Source: a virus
Strand: one strand, 5' to 3'
DNA length: 44,507 nt
IMG/VR virus record: IMGVR_UViG_3300006922_000047
Location: 1-44,507 of that record
Positions 1 to 9,812 of the stretch are shown one piece after another; within the stretch, counting starts at the first letter, position 1; every line of letters begins with the position of its first letter. A program made the position numbers and the translations under genes. Below the pieces are notes generated by a model. That model was not told the DNA's origin, searched no databases, and saw only the letters and a program-made list of their open reading frames with translations.

Positions 1-1356
1 GCCAGCTCCGCTGTCCCCCGTATTATTAGCGCCAACAAGTAGATTACCGCTCGTATCATTAACTTTAAGATAGTTAAGATAATTGAATCCTCTGTATCCA
101 GTGGTTGCAGTAAGTTCTTGATCCAGTTCAAAATCTTCTTTTGTATTTCCATCAGCAAAAGAAACTCTATTATTCTGTAGTTGTGTATTGTCAACGCCAA
201 CCGCAGAAATAGTTACATGTCCATTGGCATCAACATCAAAATCTTCTTGTGCGAAAGAAGCAAGTCCTTTCTGCTCTACTAATGCAGCACCGAGGTATCT
301 CCATCCACCAGCATCTGAAGCATCAGTATGGGTTGGAGCACCACCACCTGCAGCAATTCCTGTAATTGCTTGATATATTCTACTACTATCTTCAATAATA
401 TTATATCTAACATACGTTGTACCTGCTGCATATGCCGCATACTTACTACCCTCGGTAGCAGTAGCAATAGGTACATTTGTTGCACTTTGAAGACGACCGT
501 ACTTATCTACTGTAAATTTAATTGTGTTTACAGTTTCAGTACCAAGAAGTTCTCCATTTGCACCAACAGAATCTACAGATGTAAGACTTTCTGTATTATA
601 TAAACCCTGAGAAAATGATGATGTATCAGGAACAACTGTAGTAAGACCTAAGTCAATACTAGGATTACCATTAATACCATCACCGTTATCAACAGTGATA
701 CGTTGAGTAGATGCTGTTACAATATCTCTAACAGTAATATTGCCAGTAGATGTTCTAGAAATAAGACCAAAACCAGCAGCACCATCAGTAAGATTGGTGA
801 TTGCAGCAAGGTCTAAATCATATGGTTGAGCACCTGTTCCTGCAATGCTGGTATCTAAACCATAGTCTTGAATAGTAGTTGGAGTAGAAGCATTAGTAAT
901 TCTACCTTTAGAGTCAACTACTACTTTAGTATAAGTTCCTGTTGCCTCAGTATTTTCACTAGAATAATGAGGTAGAGTAGTAATACGCGAAAGTTCTGCA
1001 TTGATAGGAAGGTTTGCACCACCATCAAAGGTATTAGAACCAGTTAAGTCGCCCGTAAGTGAAACTTGTCTAGTGGAAGAAAGACGATCTGATGTTGAAG
1101 CATTACCAATAAGAGTTGCTGTTACTGTACCTGCAGCAAAATTACCATCAGCATCACGCTGAACCAACGTATTTGCCGTAGCAGAAACTGATTCAATAGG
1201 TCTTTCATACCTAAGTGAGTTCCATGCAGTAACACCATCACCGATTTTGATACGGCCTGTATCGAGTTCAATTCCTAATTCGCCTTGCGCCAGCGTAGGA
1301 TTTGAATTGCTCCACTGCGTAGCCGAGCCACGTCTTAACTGAATTCTATTTGCCAT
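1..1356 (-). CDS. Tail fibre / virion structural protein, N-terminal 452 residues (runs off window)
   Basis: This open frame runs without a stop from an ATG at 1356 to the window edge, so the C-terminus is missing. The protein opens with MANRIQLRRGSATQW and then a segment containing LAQGELGIELDTGRIKIGDG. This is the hallmark N-terminal virion-anchoring segment of many phage tail fibres (Mtd N-terminal-like). The rest is Ser/Thr/Gly/Asn-rich, low in Cys and predicted beta-rich, for example the stretch around VVVDSKGRITNAS, which resembles repeated fibre-shaft segments. It is likely a receptor-binding or accessory fibre attached to the baseplate or neck. It is separated from the upstream genes by a terminator (1403-1425) and has its own late promoter (1389-1396), so it is a separate late transcription unit. 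No strong Shine-Dalgarno is visible. The fibre class is confident; the receptor and exact attachment site cannot be told. Confidence 0.85.
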   Translation of the reverse strand, partial: MANRIQLRRGSATQWSNSNPTLAQGELGIELDTGRIKIGDGVTAWNSLRYERPIESVSATANTLVQRDADGNFAAGTVTATLIGNASTSDRLSSTRQVSLTGDLTGSNTFDGGANLPINAELSRITTLPHYSSENTEATGTYTKVVVDSKGRITNASTPTTIQDYGLDTSIAGTGAQPYDLDLAAITNLTDGAAGFGLISRTSTGNITVRDIVTASTQRITVDNGDGINGNPSIDLGLTTVVPDTSSFSQGLYNTESLTSVDSVGANGELLGTETVNTIKFTVDKYGRLQSATNVPIATATEGSKYAAYAAGTTYVRYNIIEDSSRIYQAITGIAAGGGAPTHTDASDAGGWRYLGAALVEQKGLASFAQEDFDVDANGHVTISAVGVDNTQLQNNRVSFADGNTKEDFELDQELTATTGYRGFNYLNYLKVNDTSGNLLVGANNTGDSGAG

Positions 1357-1388
1357 TCCCGAAAAGGTGAGAGATTACGCTTCTGAGT

Positions 1389-1396
1389 TATTTATA
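1389..1396 (-). promoter_or_regulatory. T4-type late promoter for the distal tail-fibre gene
   Basis: The minus strand reads TATAAATA, an exact match to the T4 late promoter -10 octamer recognised by the phage late sigma factor (gp55-type) with the gp45 sliding clamp. It lies 33 nt upstream of the fibre ATG and just downstream of a terminator, where a new late transcript would be expected to start. No -35 element is needed for this class. Confidence 0.75.
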
Positions 1397-1402
1397 TGCA
1401 AT

Positions 1403-1425
1403 AAAAAAGAGGACCGTAGTCCTCT
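1403..1425 (-). terminator. Rho-independent terminator with UACG tetraloop
   Basis: On the minus strand a 7-bp perfect stem (AGAGGAC / GTCCTCT) closes a TACG loop and is followed by a T run. C(UACG)G is one of the ultra-stable UNCG-type tetraloops common in T4-like terminators. It starts 6 nt after the stop of the 71-residue gene, so it ends the long baseplate/tail transcript before the independently promoted fibre gene. Confidence 0.9.
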
Positions 1426-1430
1426 AGTAA

Positions 1431-1646
1431 TTATTCTTCTGTTTCGTCTTCATCTGGAGGATTTGAAGCAGTCTCTTCCTGAGTATTATAATATTCAAGA
1501 GTTTCAATAGCACCTTGGAGTTTCAATGCTTGAACTTCGTTTTCCTTAATTTGTGATGCCATCTTCTGATTTTCATCAATCAGTTTTGAATATCGTTCTT
1601 TGAATTGCACAAGCATTTCATCTTGAGATACTTTTTCAATTGTCAT
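1431..1646 (-). CDS. Small acidic coiled-coil protein (71 aa)
   Basis: I do not recognise a named family. The sequence is strongly helical: from about residue 8 to 55 it has heptad-like hydrophobics (MLVQFKERYSKLIDENQKM and onward), then a disordered acidic tail rich in Glu/Asp (PPDEDETEE). It overlaps the end of the 80-residue gene by 11 nt and ends directly at the terminator, so it is the last gene of the long late operon. Small coiled-coil proteins in this position could be tail assembly chaperones or minor virion parts, but nothing in the sequence decides this. Coding status is supported by the overlap, the correct spacing to the terminator and the coherent coiled-coil composition. Confidence 0.75.
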   Translation of the reverse strand: MTIEKVSQDEMLVQFKERYSKLIDENQKMASQIKENEVQALKLQGAIETLEYYNTQEETASNPPDEDETEE

Positions 1647-1878
1647 AATGTGTTTCTCGATTTTGGACTAACGTTAGTAAGAGAGACTTGATCTCACTCA
1701 TATCAGATTTTAACTGATAAACATCATTTTGTAAAGCCTCTTTTTCTTCAGACTCTTTTTGTCTAGCTTGATACGCTGACATAAATTTATTATATTCGGC
1801 ACTATTGGAATTATCGAAACTCCCTCTCTGAGAGTCTCGATACCAATCATCATGCCCTTTTACAGGTAGTTGACTCAT
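1636..1878 (-). CDS. Small charged protein, helical C-terminus (80 aa)
   Basis: The function is not recognised. The N-terminal half is polar and Asn/Ser-rich (MSQLPVKGHDDWYRDSQRGS). The second half, about residues 36-72, is a charged helix with a coiled-coil pattern (KEALQNDVYQLKSDMSEIKS). The ATG overlaps the stop of the DUF4815-type giant as ATGA (4 nt), and its own 3' end overlaps the next small gene by 11 nt, so all three are probably translationally coupled. The pairing with the following coiled-coil protein suggests the two might act together, for example in tail-fibre or baseplate assembly; that is inference only. Confidence 0.75.
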   Translation of the reverse strand: MSQLPVKGHDDWYRDSQRGSFDNSNSAEYNKFMSAYQARQKESEEKEALQNDVYQLKSDMSEIKSLLLTLVQNRETHYDN

Positions 1879-4800
1879 ACAGCAAGAGCGATTCCACGAA
1901 GATCTTTAATGATTGGTGTATACGCTTGGTTAGAAGATATCAGAAGAATTTTAATCTGATATTGAGTATAATCCAATCCTGTTACCTCATATTCATAATC
2001 TCTGTAGACTTCTTCCTCCTCAGTTGAAGGAATTGTAGCTTCCGTTGTTGGGAAGTACTGGAATCCTAGATTTTCAATAGATTCTGTCGAACCTTTCGGC
2101 AACACTCTATATAGTGGTTTAATGAATGTGTTAGGAGGACGATACCCAGAGAACATCAACTTAATTGACGTTGATGGGTTTGTTAGTGATGCAATTTTAC
2201 TGATATAAACTGCATCATGTTCGTCACCTGTTGGGAGCAATGCTGAGTTAGAATTAGCAGGACTATTAATTCTGCTACTAACTAGAGTTGCTGACATTCG
2301 ATCTGTGTCAAAAACAGGAGAGAGATTAGGATTCTCACTTGCCATTGCCACATCCATTCTAAATGACTTAGCACCACCAAGTTCAGCATCTTCATTTGCC
2401 TTAGAACAAATAATTTGAGGAGCATCAAAATAATTATCATCTTCTAATAAGATGTCATTAAACAATCCATCATTGACAAAGGAATTTTGAGTAGAAGTTT
2501 CGCCATCATTGATAGATGAACCACTTACCGTATTAACCCTCGCATTGATACTTGTATTAGGCATAATCAGTGTTTGTAATTGTGGAGCAAGAATTTCGTA
2601 TTGAATATTTTGCGTAGCAACTACATTGATACCACCAGCATTGATACCCCTACTACTAATAGAAGTAGTAGTAACATCGTAAGAATCTAAAGTTGGAGAT
2701 GAGATTCCAATGTGCGTTTTATTAATCTCTGTTAGAGGAATTCCGTCAAGGTTATAGCACTCAACGATAGATTCATCGGCATGTGCTGCAGCAGTGGTAG
2801 ATCCAACTCCTCTTTCATATACAGTAATGGTTTTACCATCACCACTAATTGCTGAGTAAGAAATAATTTCATTTTCAATTTTAATATATCCAGGATTGGA
2901 TGTTCCAACAGATCCGCCACTGATTCTTTGGTGGAATGCCAAAGCATCATTAACCGAGATTGTAGTATCCGAATTGGAAATTGAAGAAGTCAAATACGTC
3001 TCACTAACTTCAGATTCAACATTGATAATTTCGACGTTGTTATCAACATCGTGCATACCATGATTTCTGTGGCGAATTCTAACCTTTCTTTGACCTGTGG
3101 TATATGTTGGACTTGTGCTTACAAAGGCATCATTTACAGCAAGAGGAGAACCTGTTGTTGCATCACCCGAATATGTGATTGAATCTACAGTTGCCGTTAC
3201 GTTAGTATTTCCACCACTAATAGTTTCGGTACTAACAGTAAAGACTGTAGAGACATACTTAAGTGTTAACGTATTAGTTCCACTATCCCAAGAAATAACT
3301 TCTGCAGTAGGAGCAGTTGCTGAGTTACCAGTAATTGTTTCACCAACTTCAAAGTCACCAGATGCACCAGTGACGATCATTGTTGCTAATGTCTTAGATG
3401 AAACGATTCTATTGATGATAACACCACCAGTATCAGAACCTTGCTGCCAACTACCAGAAATATCATTGATAGTAACAATGTTACCACCAGCACTTTCGGT
3501 AAAGTTGATAATAGTACCCTCTGCCAAAGTCGTCTTCTGATAAATTCTAGCACCAATAGTATAGTTAATTGATGTTGAATTAGTAACCAGTTGCAATTCA
3601 GGTTGGAATGTTTGAACAGGATCAACGGGGAGTCTCAGTCTGCCAGCATTACCAATATTCAACTCAGCGTTATTTAAAACAATAGTGGACTGTGTTGTAG
3701 TGTCAAATGCTGCTTTATACAGAGAGAACTTAAGATCTTCATACTGGTCTGCTGTCCAAGTAGTTGCGTTTTGTGATTTGAACAGTACACCAGCATAAGG
3801 TTGCTCGGAGATTGTTCTATCACCAGAAATATCTAGTTCACCCATCCTAGAAATCCAAACCTGATACTCGTTAGAGTCTGAGAATAGAACAAAGCAATGT
3901 TCGATAGATTCTGGGATGTAAACAGGTGCTCTAAATACAAACTTGGTTGCGATTGCACCAGTTTCTGATGTTTGAATATCAACTGGTGTGATAGTAACAT
4001 CAGAGAAAGGAAGAATGGTTGTTGTTGGATAACCATTTTCCATTGTACGAATCTGCATAGAGATGGGAATATTTTCATCCTTAGCATTAAAGTAAACCTC
4101 AACGGATGTTACGAATACACCACCTTGCTCTTCAATAAGGAATGATTGTGCCAGGGGATCCCACCAACCAACTTGACGGCGGTTTGTACGAGTTGTACGA
4201 AGAGTTCTTCTTTGAGTTACTGTATCACGAACGATATCAGCATTACGAACAGCAAGAACGTTTTCTCTTAGTGTATTCAAAGTACCAGATGCTTCATACT
4301 CAACTTCTGCAGAAGAAGCAACTGTGCCAGCAAGTCTACTATCATTCTCATTAGTTGTGAAACGAAGAGTTCTAGCACCAGTTTGCCATCTAGGATTAGA
4401 ATCTACACTGGGATCTGGAATGAATAACGAACCTCTAAATTGTCCCAATCTATCTGAGATAATTCTTCTGTTAGCAACAACTGCCGTAGCACCAGACGCT
4501 CCCTGAAGAACTTCTCCAACTTGAACATTACCATAATATTCACCTTGAGCTTGTGCTGCTAAAGCAAGACTATCTACGTTAATAAAATTAGTTGTAGATG
4601 CATACGATGAAGGCATATCTGCATCATCGTATGGATTAAATACGTAATGATCATTAGGAGCAGAGACTCTGAATTGAATACCAGAAGTTAATCCAGTAAC
4701 AGTTTCACCAACAACAAATGGGGTAGCATTAGTTCTAGCATCAACTGAAGAATCTTTTACAACTTCAAGAATCTTAGGAACAATGTAATCATCGATATTT

Positions 4801-7800
4801 TTACCATCAAAGAATGCATAGAACGAAGTTCTTGGTTTCATTCTAGCGATATTTACATCGATATTCCTAGAACGAATGAAAGGAATCGATGTCTGTGCGA
4901 TGATACTATCACCCTGAGAAACATTATCAATTCTAGGTACAACTTGAGTTCTAATACCCTCTCTAGTTTGTCTTCTTGTTGTCGTAACTCTTGTAATTCT
5001 ATCAGTTGCTCTTCCTCTTCCCCAGTTAGAACGGCGTCTAGTGTTAACTGTCCTGGTTCTACGTCTTCTACGTCTCCAAGTTGTTCTCCAAGAACCCCAT
5101 TGAACAGGTGCAAACCCATCGTTGCCTGCTCCTTGTGCTCTGAGTGTAGATTCAAAGTTTCCTTCAACATTAGTAACTAAAGCAGGAACTCTAGTTGTAT
5201 CAATCCAATCATCTGAAGATGGTGTTAAATCAATACGACCAATATATGTGAAGACGTTGAATGGGTTGACATTCTCTACACGAGACGCATAGGGTTGATC
5301 AATAATCAACGACTCTGTATATGGTAAAGTAATGATTGGACCAGTTGTCTGCGTCCCAGAACTTAGATTCTCATTTACAACTAATGCAATATTAGTTGTG
5401 TAATGTGCAGGATGGCATGTCCCTTCAACAAAATCTAGAGAAGCACCAAAGTCTTCTAGATTCATTGCTGACATAGACTGATTTGTAAAGTCATCTACAA
5501 AGAATCCATTCTTAAGGCGATTATTACCATTAGCATCGGTGATGCTAAGATTCATTGTATCACTTTCCAACATGTTAAGTGAAGTATAATACTCAACTTG
5601 ATTCAATCTATTTTCAATTTTACCAATGTCTCGCATTGTATAACGTCTATTATCAGACTTTTCAATGGCAACATCTTTTTCTGGATCAAATCCATATGGT
5701 TGGTGACGAAGAACTGCAAGTAGCATTGCATTCTGGAGATCATCTGGTTCATTAGGAACTTCTGCAGATTTACCTTTGACTACTTGGAAATCACCATTCT
5801 CGTCAAGATATAATTTATCAACCCTAGCAAGATACCAATCATAATCGCAACGGAAATCGCTATTCAACTTAGGAATATCAAATACAGTTGCTGTAGGAGT
5901 GCCACTTACGTTAAACACTCTTGACTTGAAGTCAAACGTAGAACAGTTTACAAATGCTGGAGATGAAACAGTACCAGTACCATTAAATAAGTTTTTAATA
6001 CCAGGACGGAAATCCAAGTAATCTGCAAGATACTTATCTTCAAAATCTGGAATGTCTTCATATACAGTGTCTAAGTAAGACTGACCACCGAAATAATCTC
6101 CAGTAGCAGAGTGACTGTAATAATCTAAAACGAGTTTTAATTTTCTAATAGGAGTGGGAGTTCCTTTCTTACGGACGACTCTAGAACAATCGTACATAAA
6201 TCCAGTCTGTCCTGGTTGTAAGAAATATCTATCAGTAACTACTTTAGAACCTACAACTACAGAACCATCAGCATCGTTAATAATACCTGTAAGGATATCA
6301 CCGTTACTATCAAAACCAGTGATAGTTTCTCCTAAAACAAATTGACCACTAATGTATACAACAGAAAGTTGTAAAGAACCAGATGCAAATTCAACTACTT
6401 TTGCTCTAGCTTTAGAAGTTTTACCAGTAACAATTGAACCCACCTCAAAGAACTTAGGTTCTACTAAGGTTACTGATGGAATTACTGGATCGTTATCGTC
6501 CAAAGACTCATAAACAGCATGCAAATTAAATGCATCCTTAAGACCTAAAGATATTTCTTGGTCTTCAATTCTAGTACCGTAAATATTAAGATACGCAAGG
6601 TTATAATTTTGCTTATCTAAGTCTTGAATAGTTCTAATAACTTTCAAGACAAACATTTTCTGAGAAGATTTTGTCTTTCTCTGAGTAACATTTTTAGAAA
6701 TAGTAGCAGTAACTTTAATTGATGTGATACTAGTCAGATTATTAATCTGAATGGTAGTCCTATCAGAAGAAGTGAAGATAGTATATCCTAAATTTCCGCT
6801 ATTGGTAGTATCAATAGGAATTTGAGAACCTACTGGATACGAACTATTGGTTGATGCAAGAACCGTGAATGAATAATTTACCTCAGAGATCGCAGAGAAT
6901 TGTTCATTTTCTGGTAGAGTAATAGATACTGAGTTAGCAGAGACAGTTTGGGAATCAAAAGTTCTTCTAACTGTCATAGACTCGTCAGAAATTGATTTGA
7001 TATATCCCTTAGGCATTCTGGTCAGAAGATCTGAATTTTCTTCATTGCCAGAAAGTTGTGCTCTATAACGAACTAATGTATTGTAATCTCCAGGAGTAGG
7101 AAAGTTTGTAGAAGGAGGAGTGATGTTTACTCTTTGTGCAGAGTAGTCGAAGATATACTCTGGTCCAGTTCCAGTAAGATTGTTAGTAGAAACAAAATCA
7201 ACATCTACATATTCAGTTTTACTAAAGAAAATTCTATCACCAGGACGAAGATCTGCAGCAAAATTTGAATTGAGACCGACGATACTGGAATTTCCGATTG
7301 CAGTAATTTCTAGAGTCTGTCCATTGCCATGAATAGCAGAGACAGGGATTGTGCATCCATTACCATGCAGAGATGCAACATCAAAGGTCAGAGCAGCACC
7401 ACCGCCACCGCCAAGGTCAGCATCAGCAACAGTGAATGTGTCATCTACAACATAAGTCAAACCATCATCGGTGATAGTAACTGTTGCAGCACCTGCGCCA
7501 TCAACAACAATTGAGAATTCTGCTCCAGTACCAGCAGCAGAATCTGTGGTGTAATCAGAAGCACCGATTGTATATGTACCAGCAGTTCTTGAAGCATCTG
7601 CAGCACCAATGGTATCAATAGTAGCAATACCACTTGCATTAACGTTTGTGATCGTAATCACTTCGCCATTTACATATCCACTACCATCTGACAATGATGC
7701 AGAATTGACTGCTACTGTTTGAACAGCACCATTAGCATCCGCAGTAATATCAACAATAAGACCAGTACCAGAAGCAGAAGCAGTTGTTGCAAGTCCAGTA

Positions 7801-9812
7801 GTAGCAGTATATCCAGTTCCTGCAGTAGCGATAGTTCCTAAAGTATTAACGCCAGTGCCTCTAGAGTTTGCGACAGTAACAGAATTGCCAACGTTATATC
7901 CAGAACCTGCAGTATTAACGACTGCAGATGAAATCGTACCATTACTCGCAGTAATATCAACTGTCAACCCAGTACCGTCACCACCAGTGGTAGTAATATT
8001 AGTACCGCTAATATATCCTGTACCAGTAACATCTAAAGATGTGCCAGTTACATTACCGTCGAGATTTTGATATGTAAACGATAGACCTTGAAGTTGTAGT
8101 TCATCTTGTAAAACTACATCACCAGTAAACTCAATAGCATTTGTATTTTCGTCTCTAGTGAGGAATTGTCTTGCATCCGAATAAGCATAATCATATACTT
8201 TTTCAATGGTATCTAGATTAATACCATCAACTGTCACCATTTCACCAGATTCAAAATAACCTGAAACATGATATAGTTGAATGTGATCGTCTGCTGATTC
8301 AGCATCAACAACTAAACCACTTGCACCAGAAGATACTCCTTTTACGATAGAACCAGCAGAAATAGTTGCATTTGATGCTAATTCAATAACAGTGAATAAT
8401 TGGACATCAAAGATGTTTATCTTATACTCATCATCTGCAGTGCCATATGTACCATCAGGATTCTGATAGAACTCCATTGATGCCGCTCTGGCATAACCAA
8501 TAATATTACCCGCAGCAATACCAGGTGTTGCTGTAAATCTATCTCGAATCTCTAAAGTTTGGTATGCATTTCCCAGAGATGTTCCTGAGACGTTGGGGAA
8601 TCCATAGATATTATTGAGAATACTAAAGTTTCCTAATTCAAAGGGAACAATAGCATTTTGTGCTGCCTTAGTATCTCTTGGTTTTTCTAAATCGACATAT
8701 GTTGGGGAGAGTGTCTTAACACGATATCCTCTAACATATGCAGCGCCAGGACCAAGTTCAATTGAATACAAAGATTCTCTAGATGCATTGCCGCTACTAG
8801 TAATCTCATTAAGTTGATATACACCATTGTTAAAACCATCATCAAGATTTTCTCTTATGGTGATTTGGAAATCTCTAACTACGTAGTCACCAGACTCTTC
8901 GTAAGTTCTAGTTGCTAAAGATCTTTCTAGTTCACTATATGCACTTCTATCGACAAGATTTTCTACCCTATTACCATTGATACGAAGTAGTTCGATAAAG
9001 TCTTTATCTGCATCATCGTTGAGCAGTTTTTTGATTAACCTTGTACCAATTTTAAATCTATGCGAACCAGGAGCAGCATAGTTAGATGTTCCTGCAGCGT
9101 TATCATTGAGTGATACGTCATCCTCAGGAGTAACAATAGACTCAAGAATATCGAGACCAATCCTATATTGAGGAGAACTACCATATTGATCCAGAAGGAT
9201 ATACTGATATGGAACGTCTACAAAGAATCCTCTAATGAAATAAACACCAGTCTGAACATATGCAACAGAACCAGTTTGGATAGAGTTGGTAGGAAGAAGT
9301 TGTGCAAAAGGAGAACCAACTTCAATCAGCGAACTACCGAAGGTAATTTCTGCATTGGTAATTAACTGCTCATTATTTGTGAACGTAGTCTGTGCATTAC
9401 CCTCTCCACCAGACTCAATATATTTCACATATAATGTGATATAACCTTTCTCAGAATCACTTTCAGAGATACTATATAATACTTTTGCTTTAATACCAGA
9501 AGTAAGACCTTCAATAATCTTACCTGTCAATTGAGTTCTATACTGCTCAACACTTGCACCCAGGAAAGATTCCTGAAGCATGATAGCATCGACATTCAGG
9601 TCATAACCTACTTGACCTGGAATGACCATTGCACCATCTTTGAACAGGTGAGCGCCGACGCTCTTTACCTGATTCTGCAAGATGCTTTGCATCGTAGTAA
9701 GTTCTCTTGCCTGAATCGGAAATCCAGGACGGAACAAGACTCGATAAAAATTCTTATCCTTATCGAAGTCGTCGTAATAAGGGGAGACGTTAAGATTGGT
9801 ATTTTGTGCCAT
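1875..9812 (-). CDS. Giant DUF4815-type tail/baseplate structural protein (2645 aa)
   Basis: The N-terminus (YYDDFDKDKNFYRVLFRPG, then FPIQARELTTMQSILQNQ) is typical of the DUF4815 tail proteins of marine T4-like phages. Order by residue: DUF4815-type N-terminal half to about 550; a Gly-rich beta-repeat block at about 588-825; more DUF4815-type sequence (YYTSLNMLESD near 1410); an Arg-rich tract at 1575-1621 (19 Arg in 47 residues); a beta region with WWDPLAQSFLIEE near 1890, characteristic of this family; VGExxTG modules near 1100, 1660 and 2130; and a DTTISVNDALAF-type module near 2290. It starts as TAATG on the gp8 stop and ends as ATGA on the next gene. Its position after gp8 corresponds to the T4 gp9-gp12 region, so a baseplate-periphery or fibre-attachment role is likely. 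The family is confident, the exact role inferred. Confidence 0.85.
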   Translation of the reverse strand: MAQNTNLNVSPYYDDFDKDKNFYRVLFRPGFPIQARELTTMQSILQNQVKSVGAHLFKDGAMVIPGQVGYDLNVDAIMLQESFLGASVEQYRTQLTGKIIEGLTSGIKAKVLYSISESDSEKGYITLYVKYIESGGEGNAQTTFTNNEQLITNAEITFGSSLIEVGSPFAQLLPTNSIQTGSVAYVQTGVYFIRGFFVDVPYQYILLDQYGSSPQYRIGLDILESIVTPEDDVSLNDNAAGTSNYAAPGSHRFKIGTRLIKKLLNDDADKDFIELLRINGNRVENLVDRSAYSELERSLATRTYEESGDYVVRDFQITIRENLDDGFNNGVYQLNEITSSGNASRESLYSIELGPGAAYVRGYRVKTLSPTYVDLEKPRDTKAAQNAIVPFELGNFSILNNIYGFPNVSGTSLGNAYQTLEIRDRFTATPGIAAGNIIGYARAASMEFYQNPDGTYGTADDEYKINIFDVQLFTVIELASNATISAGSIVKGVSSGASGLVVDAESADDHIQLYHVSGYFESGEMVTVDGINLDTIEKVYDYAYSDARQFLTRDENTNAIEFTGDVVLQDELQLQGLSFTYQNLDGNVTGTSLDVTGTGYISGTNITTTGGDGTGLTVDITASNGTISSAVVNTAGSGYNVGNSVTVANSRGTGVNTLGTIATAGTGYTATTGLATTASASGTGLIVDITADANGAVQTVAVNSASLSDGSGYVNGEVITITNVNASGIATIDTIGAADASRTAGTYTIGASDYTTDSAAGTGAEFSIVVDGAGAATVTITDDGLTYVVDDTFTVADADLGGGGGAALTFDVASLHGNGCTIPVSAIHGNGQTLEITAIGNSSIVGLNSNFAADLRPGDRIFFSKTEYVDVDFVSTNNLTGTGPEYIFDYSAQRVNITPPSTNFPTPGDYNTLVRYRAQLSGNEENSDLLTRMPKGYIKSISDESMTVRRTFDSQTVSANSVSITLPENEQFSAISEVNYSFTVLASTNSSYPVGSQIPIDTTNSGNLGYTIFTSSDRTTIQINNLTSITSIKVTATISKNVTQRKTKSSQKMFVLKVIRTIQDLDKQNYNLAYLNIYGTRIEDQEISLGLKDAFNLHAVYESLDDNDPVIPSVTLVEPKFFEVGSIVTGKTSKARAKVVEFASGSLQLSVVYISGQFVLGETITGFDSNGDILTGIINDADGSVVVGSKVVTDRYFLQPGQTGFMYDCSRVVRKKGTPTPIRKLKLVLDYYSHSATGDYFGGQSYLDTVYEDIPDFEDKYLADYLDFRPGIKNLFNGTGTVSSPAFVNCSTFDFKSRVFNVSGTPTATVFDIPKLNSDFRCDYDWYLARVDKLYLDENGDFQVVKGKSAEVPNEPDDLQNAMLLAVLRHQPYGFDPEKDVAIEKSDNRRYTMRDIGKIENRLNQVEYYTSLNMLESDTMNLSITDANGNNRLKNGFFVDDFTNQSMSAMNLEDFGASLDFVEGTCHPAHYTTNIALVVNENLSSGTQTTGPIITLPYTESLIIDQPYASRVENVNPFNVFTYIGRIDLTPSSDDWIDTTRVPALVTNVEGNFESTLRAQGAGNDGFAPVQWGSWRTTWRRRRRRTRTVNTRRRSNWGRGRATDRITRVTTTRRQTREGIRTQVVPRIDNVSQGDSIIAQTSIPFIRSRNIDVNIARMKPRTSFYAFFDGKNIDDYIVPKILEVVKDSSVDARTNATPFVVGETVTGLTSGIQFRVSAPNDHYVFNPYDDADMPSSYASTTNFINVDSLALAAQAQGEYYGNVQVGEVLQGASGATAVVANRRIISDRLGQFRGSLFIPDPSVDSNPRWQTGARTLRFTTNENDSRLAGTVASSAEVEYEASGTLNTLRENVLAVRNADIVRDTVTQRRTLRTTRTNRRQVGWWDPLAQSFLIEEQGGVFVTSVEVYFNAKDENIPISMQIRTMENGYPTTTILPFSDVTITPVDIQTSETGAIATKFVFRAPVYIPESIEHCFVLFSDSNEYQVWISRMGELDISGDRTISEQPYAGVLFKSQNATTWTADQYEDLKFSLYKAAFDTTTQSTIVLNNAELNIGNAGRLRLPVDPVQTFQPELQLVTNSTSINYTIGARIYQKTTLAEGTIINFTESAGGNIVTINDISGSWQQGSDTGGVIINRIVSSKTLATMIVTGASGDFEVGETITGNSATAPTAEVISWDSGTNTLTLKYVSTVFTVSTETISGGNTNVTATVDSITYSGDATTGSPLAVNDAFVSTSPTYTTGQRKVRIRHRNHGMHDVDNNVEIINVESEVSETYLTSSISNSDTTISVNDALAFHQRISGGSVGTSNPGYIKIENEIISYSAISGDGKTITVYERGVGSTTAAAHADESIVECYNLDGIPLTEINKTHIGISSPTLDSYDVTTTSISSRGINAGGINVVATQNIQYEILAPQLQTLIMPNTSINARVNTVSGSSINDGETSTQNSFVNDGLFNDILLEDDNYFDAPQIICSKANEDAELGGAKSFRMDVAMASENPNLSPVFDTDRMSATLVSSRINSPANSNSALLPTGDEHDAVYISKIASLTNPSTSIKLMFSGYRPPNTFIKPLYRVLPKGSTESIENLGFQYFPTTEATIPSTEEEEVYRDYEYEVTGLDYTQYQIKILLISSNQAYTPIIKDLRGIALAV
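7340..8050 (-). repeat. Gly-rich GxGY beta-repeat block within the 2645-aa protein
   Basis: Residues about 588-825 contain at least five diverged copies of a 30-50-residue unit: a GTGY/GSGY motif, a beta strand, a GTGLxVDI stretch and a strand with A/N/G turns (TAGSGYNVGN, TAGTGYTATTG, SDGSGYVNGE). Composition changes sharply to Ala/Gly/Thr with almost no Lys, Trp or Cys. The block reads as an insertion into the DUF4815 scaffold, and the same unit occurs in four other structural genes of this window. Confidence 0.75.

Noticed and set aside
3097-3540. 147-residue open frame on the plus strand inside the DUF4815-type gene
   Set aside because: Val/Pro-rich mirror of Gly/Thr/Asn-rich minus-strand coding sequence; no start signal and no similarity to a known protein.
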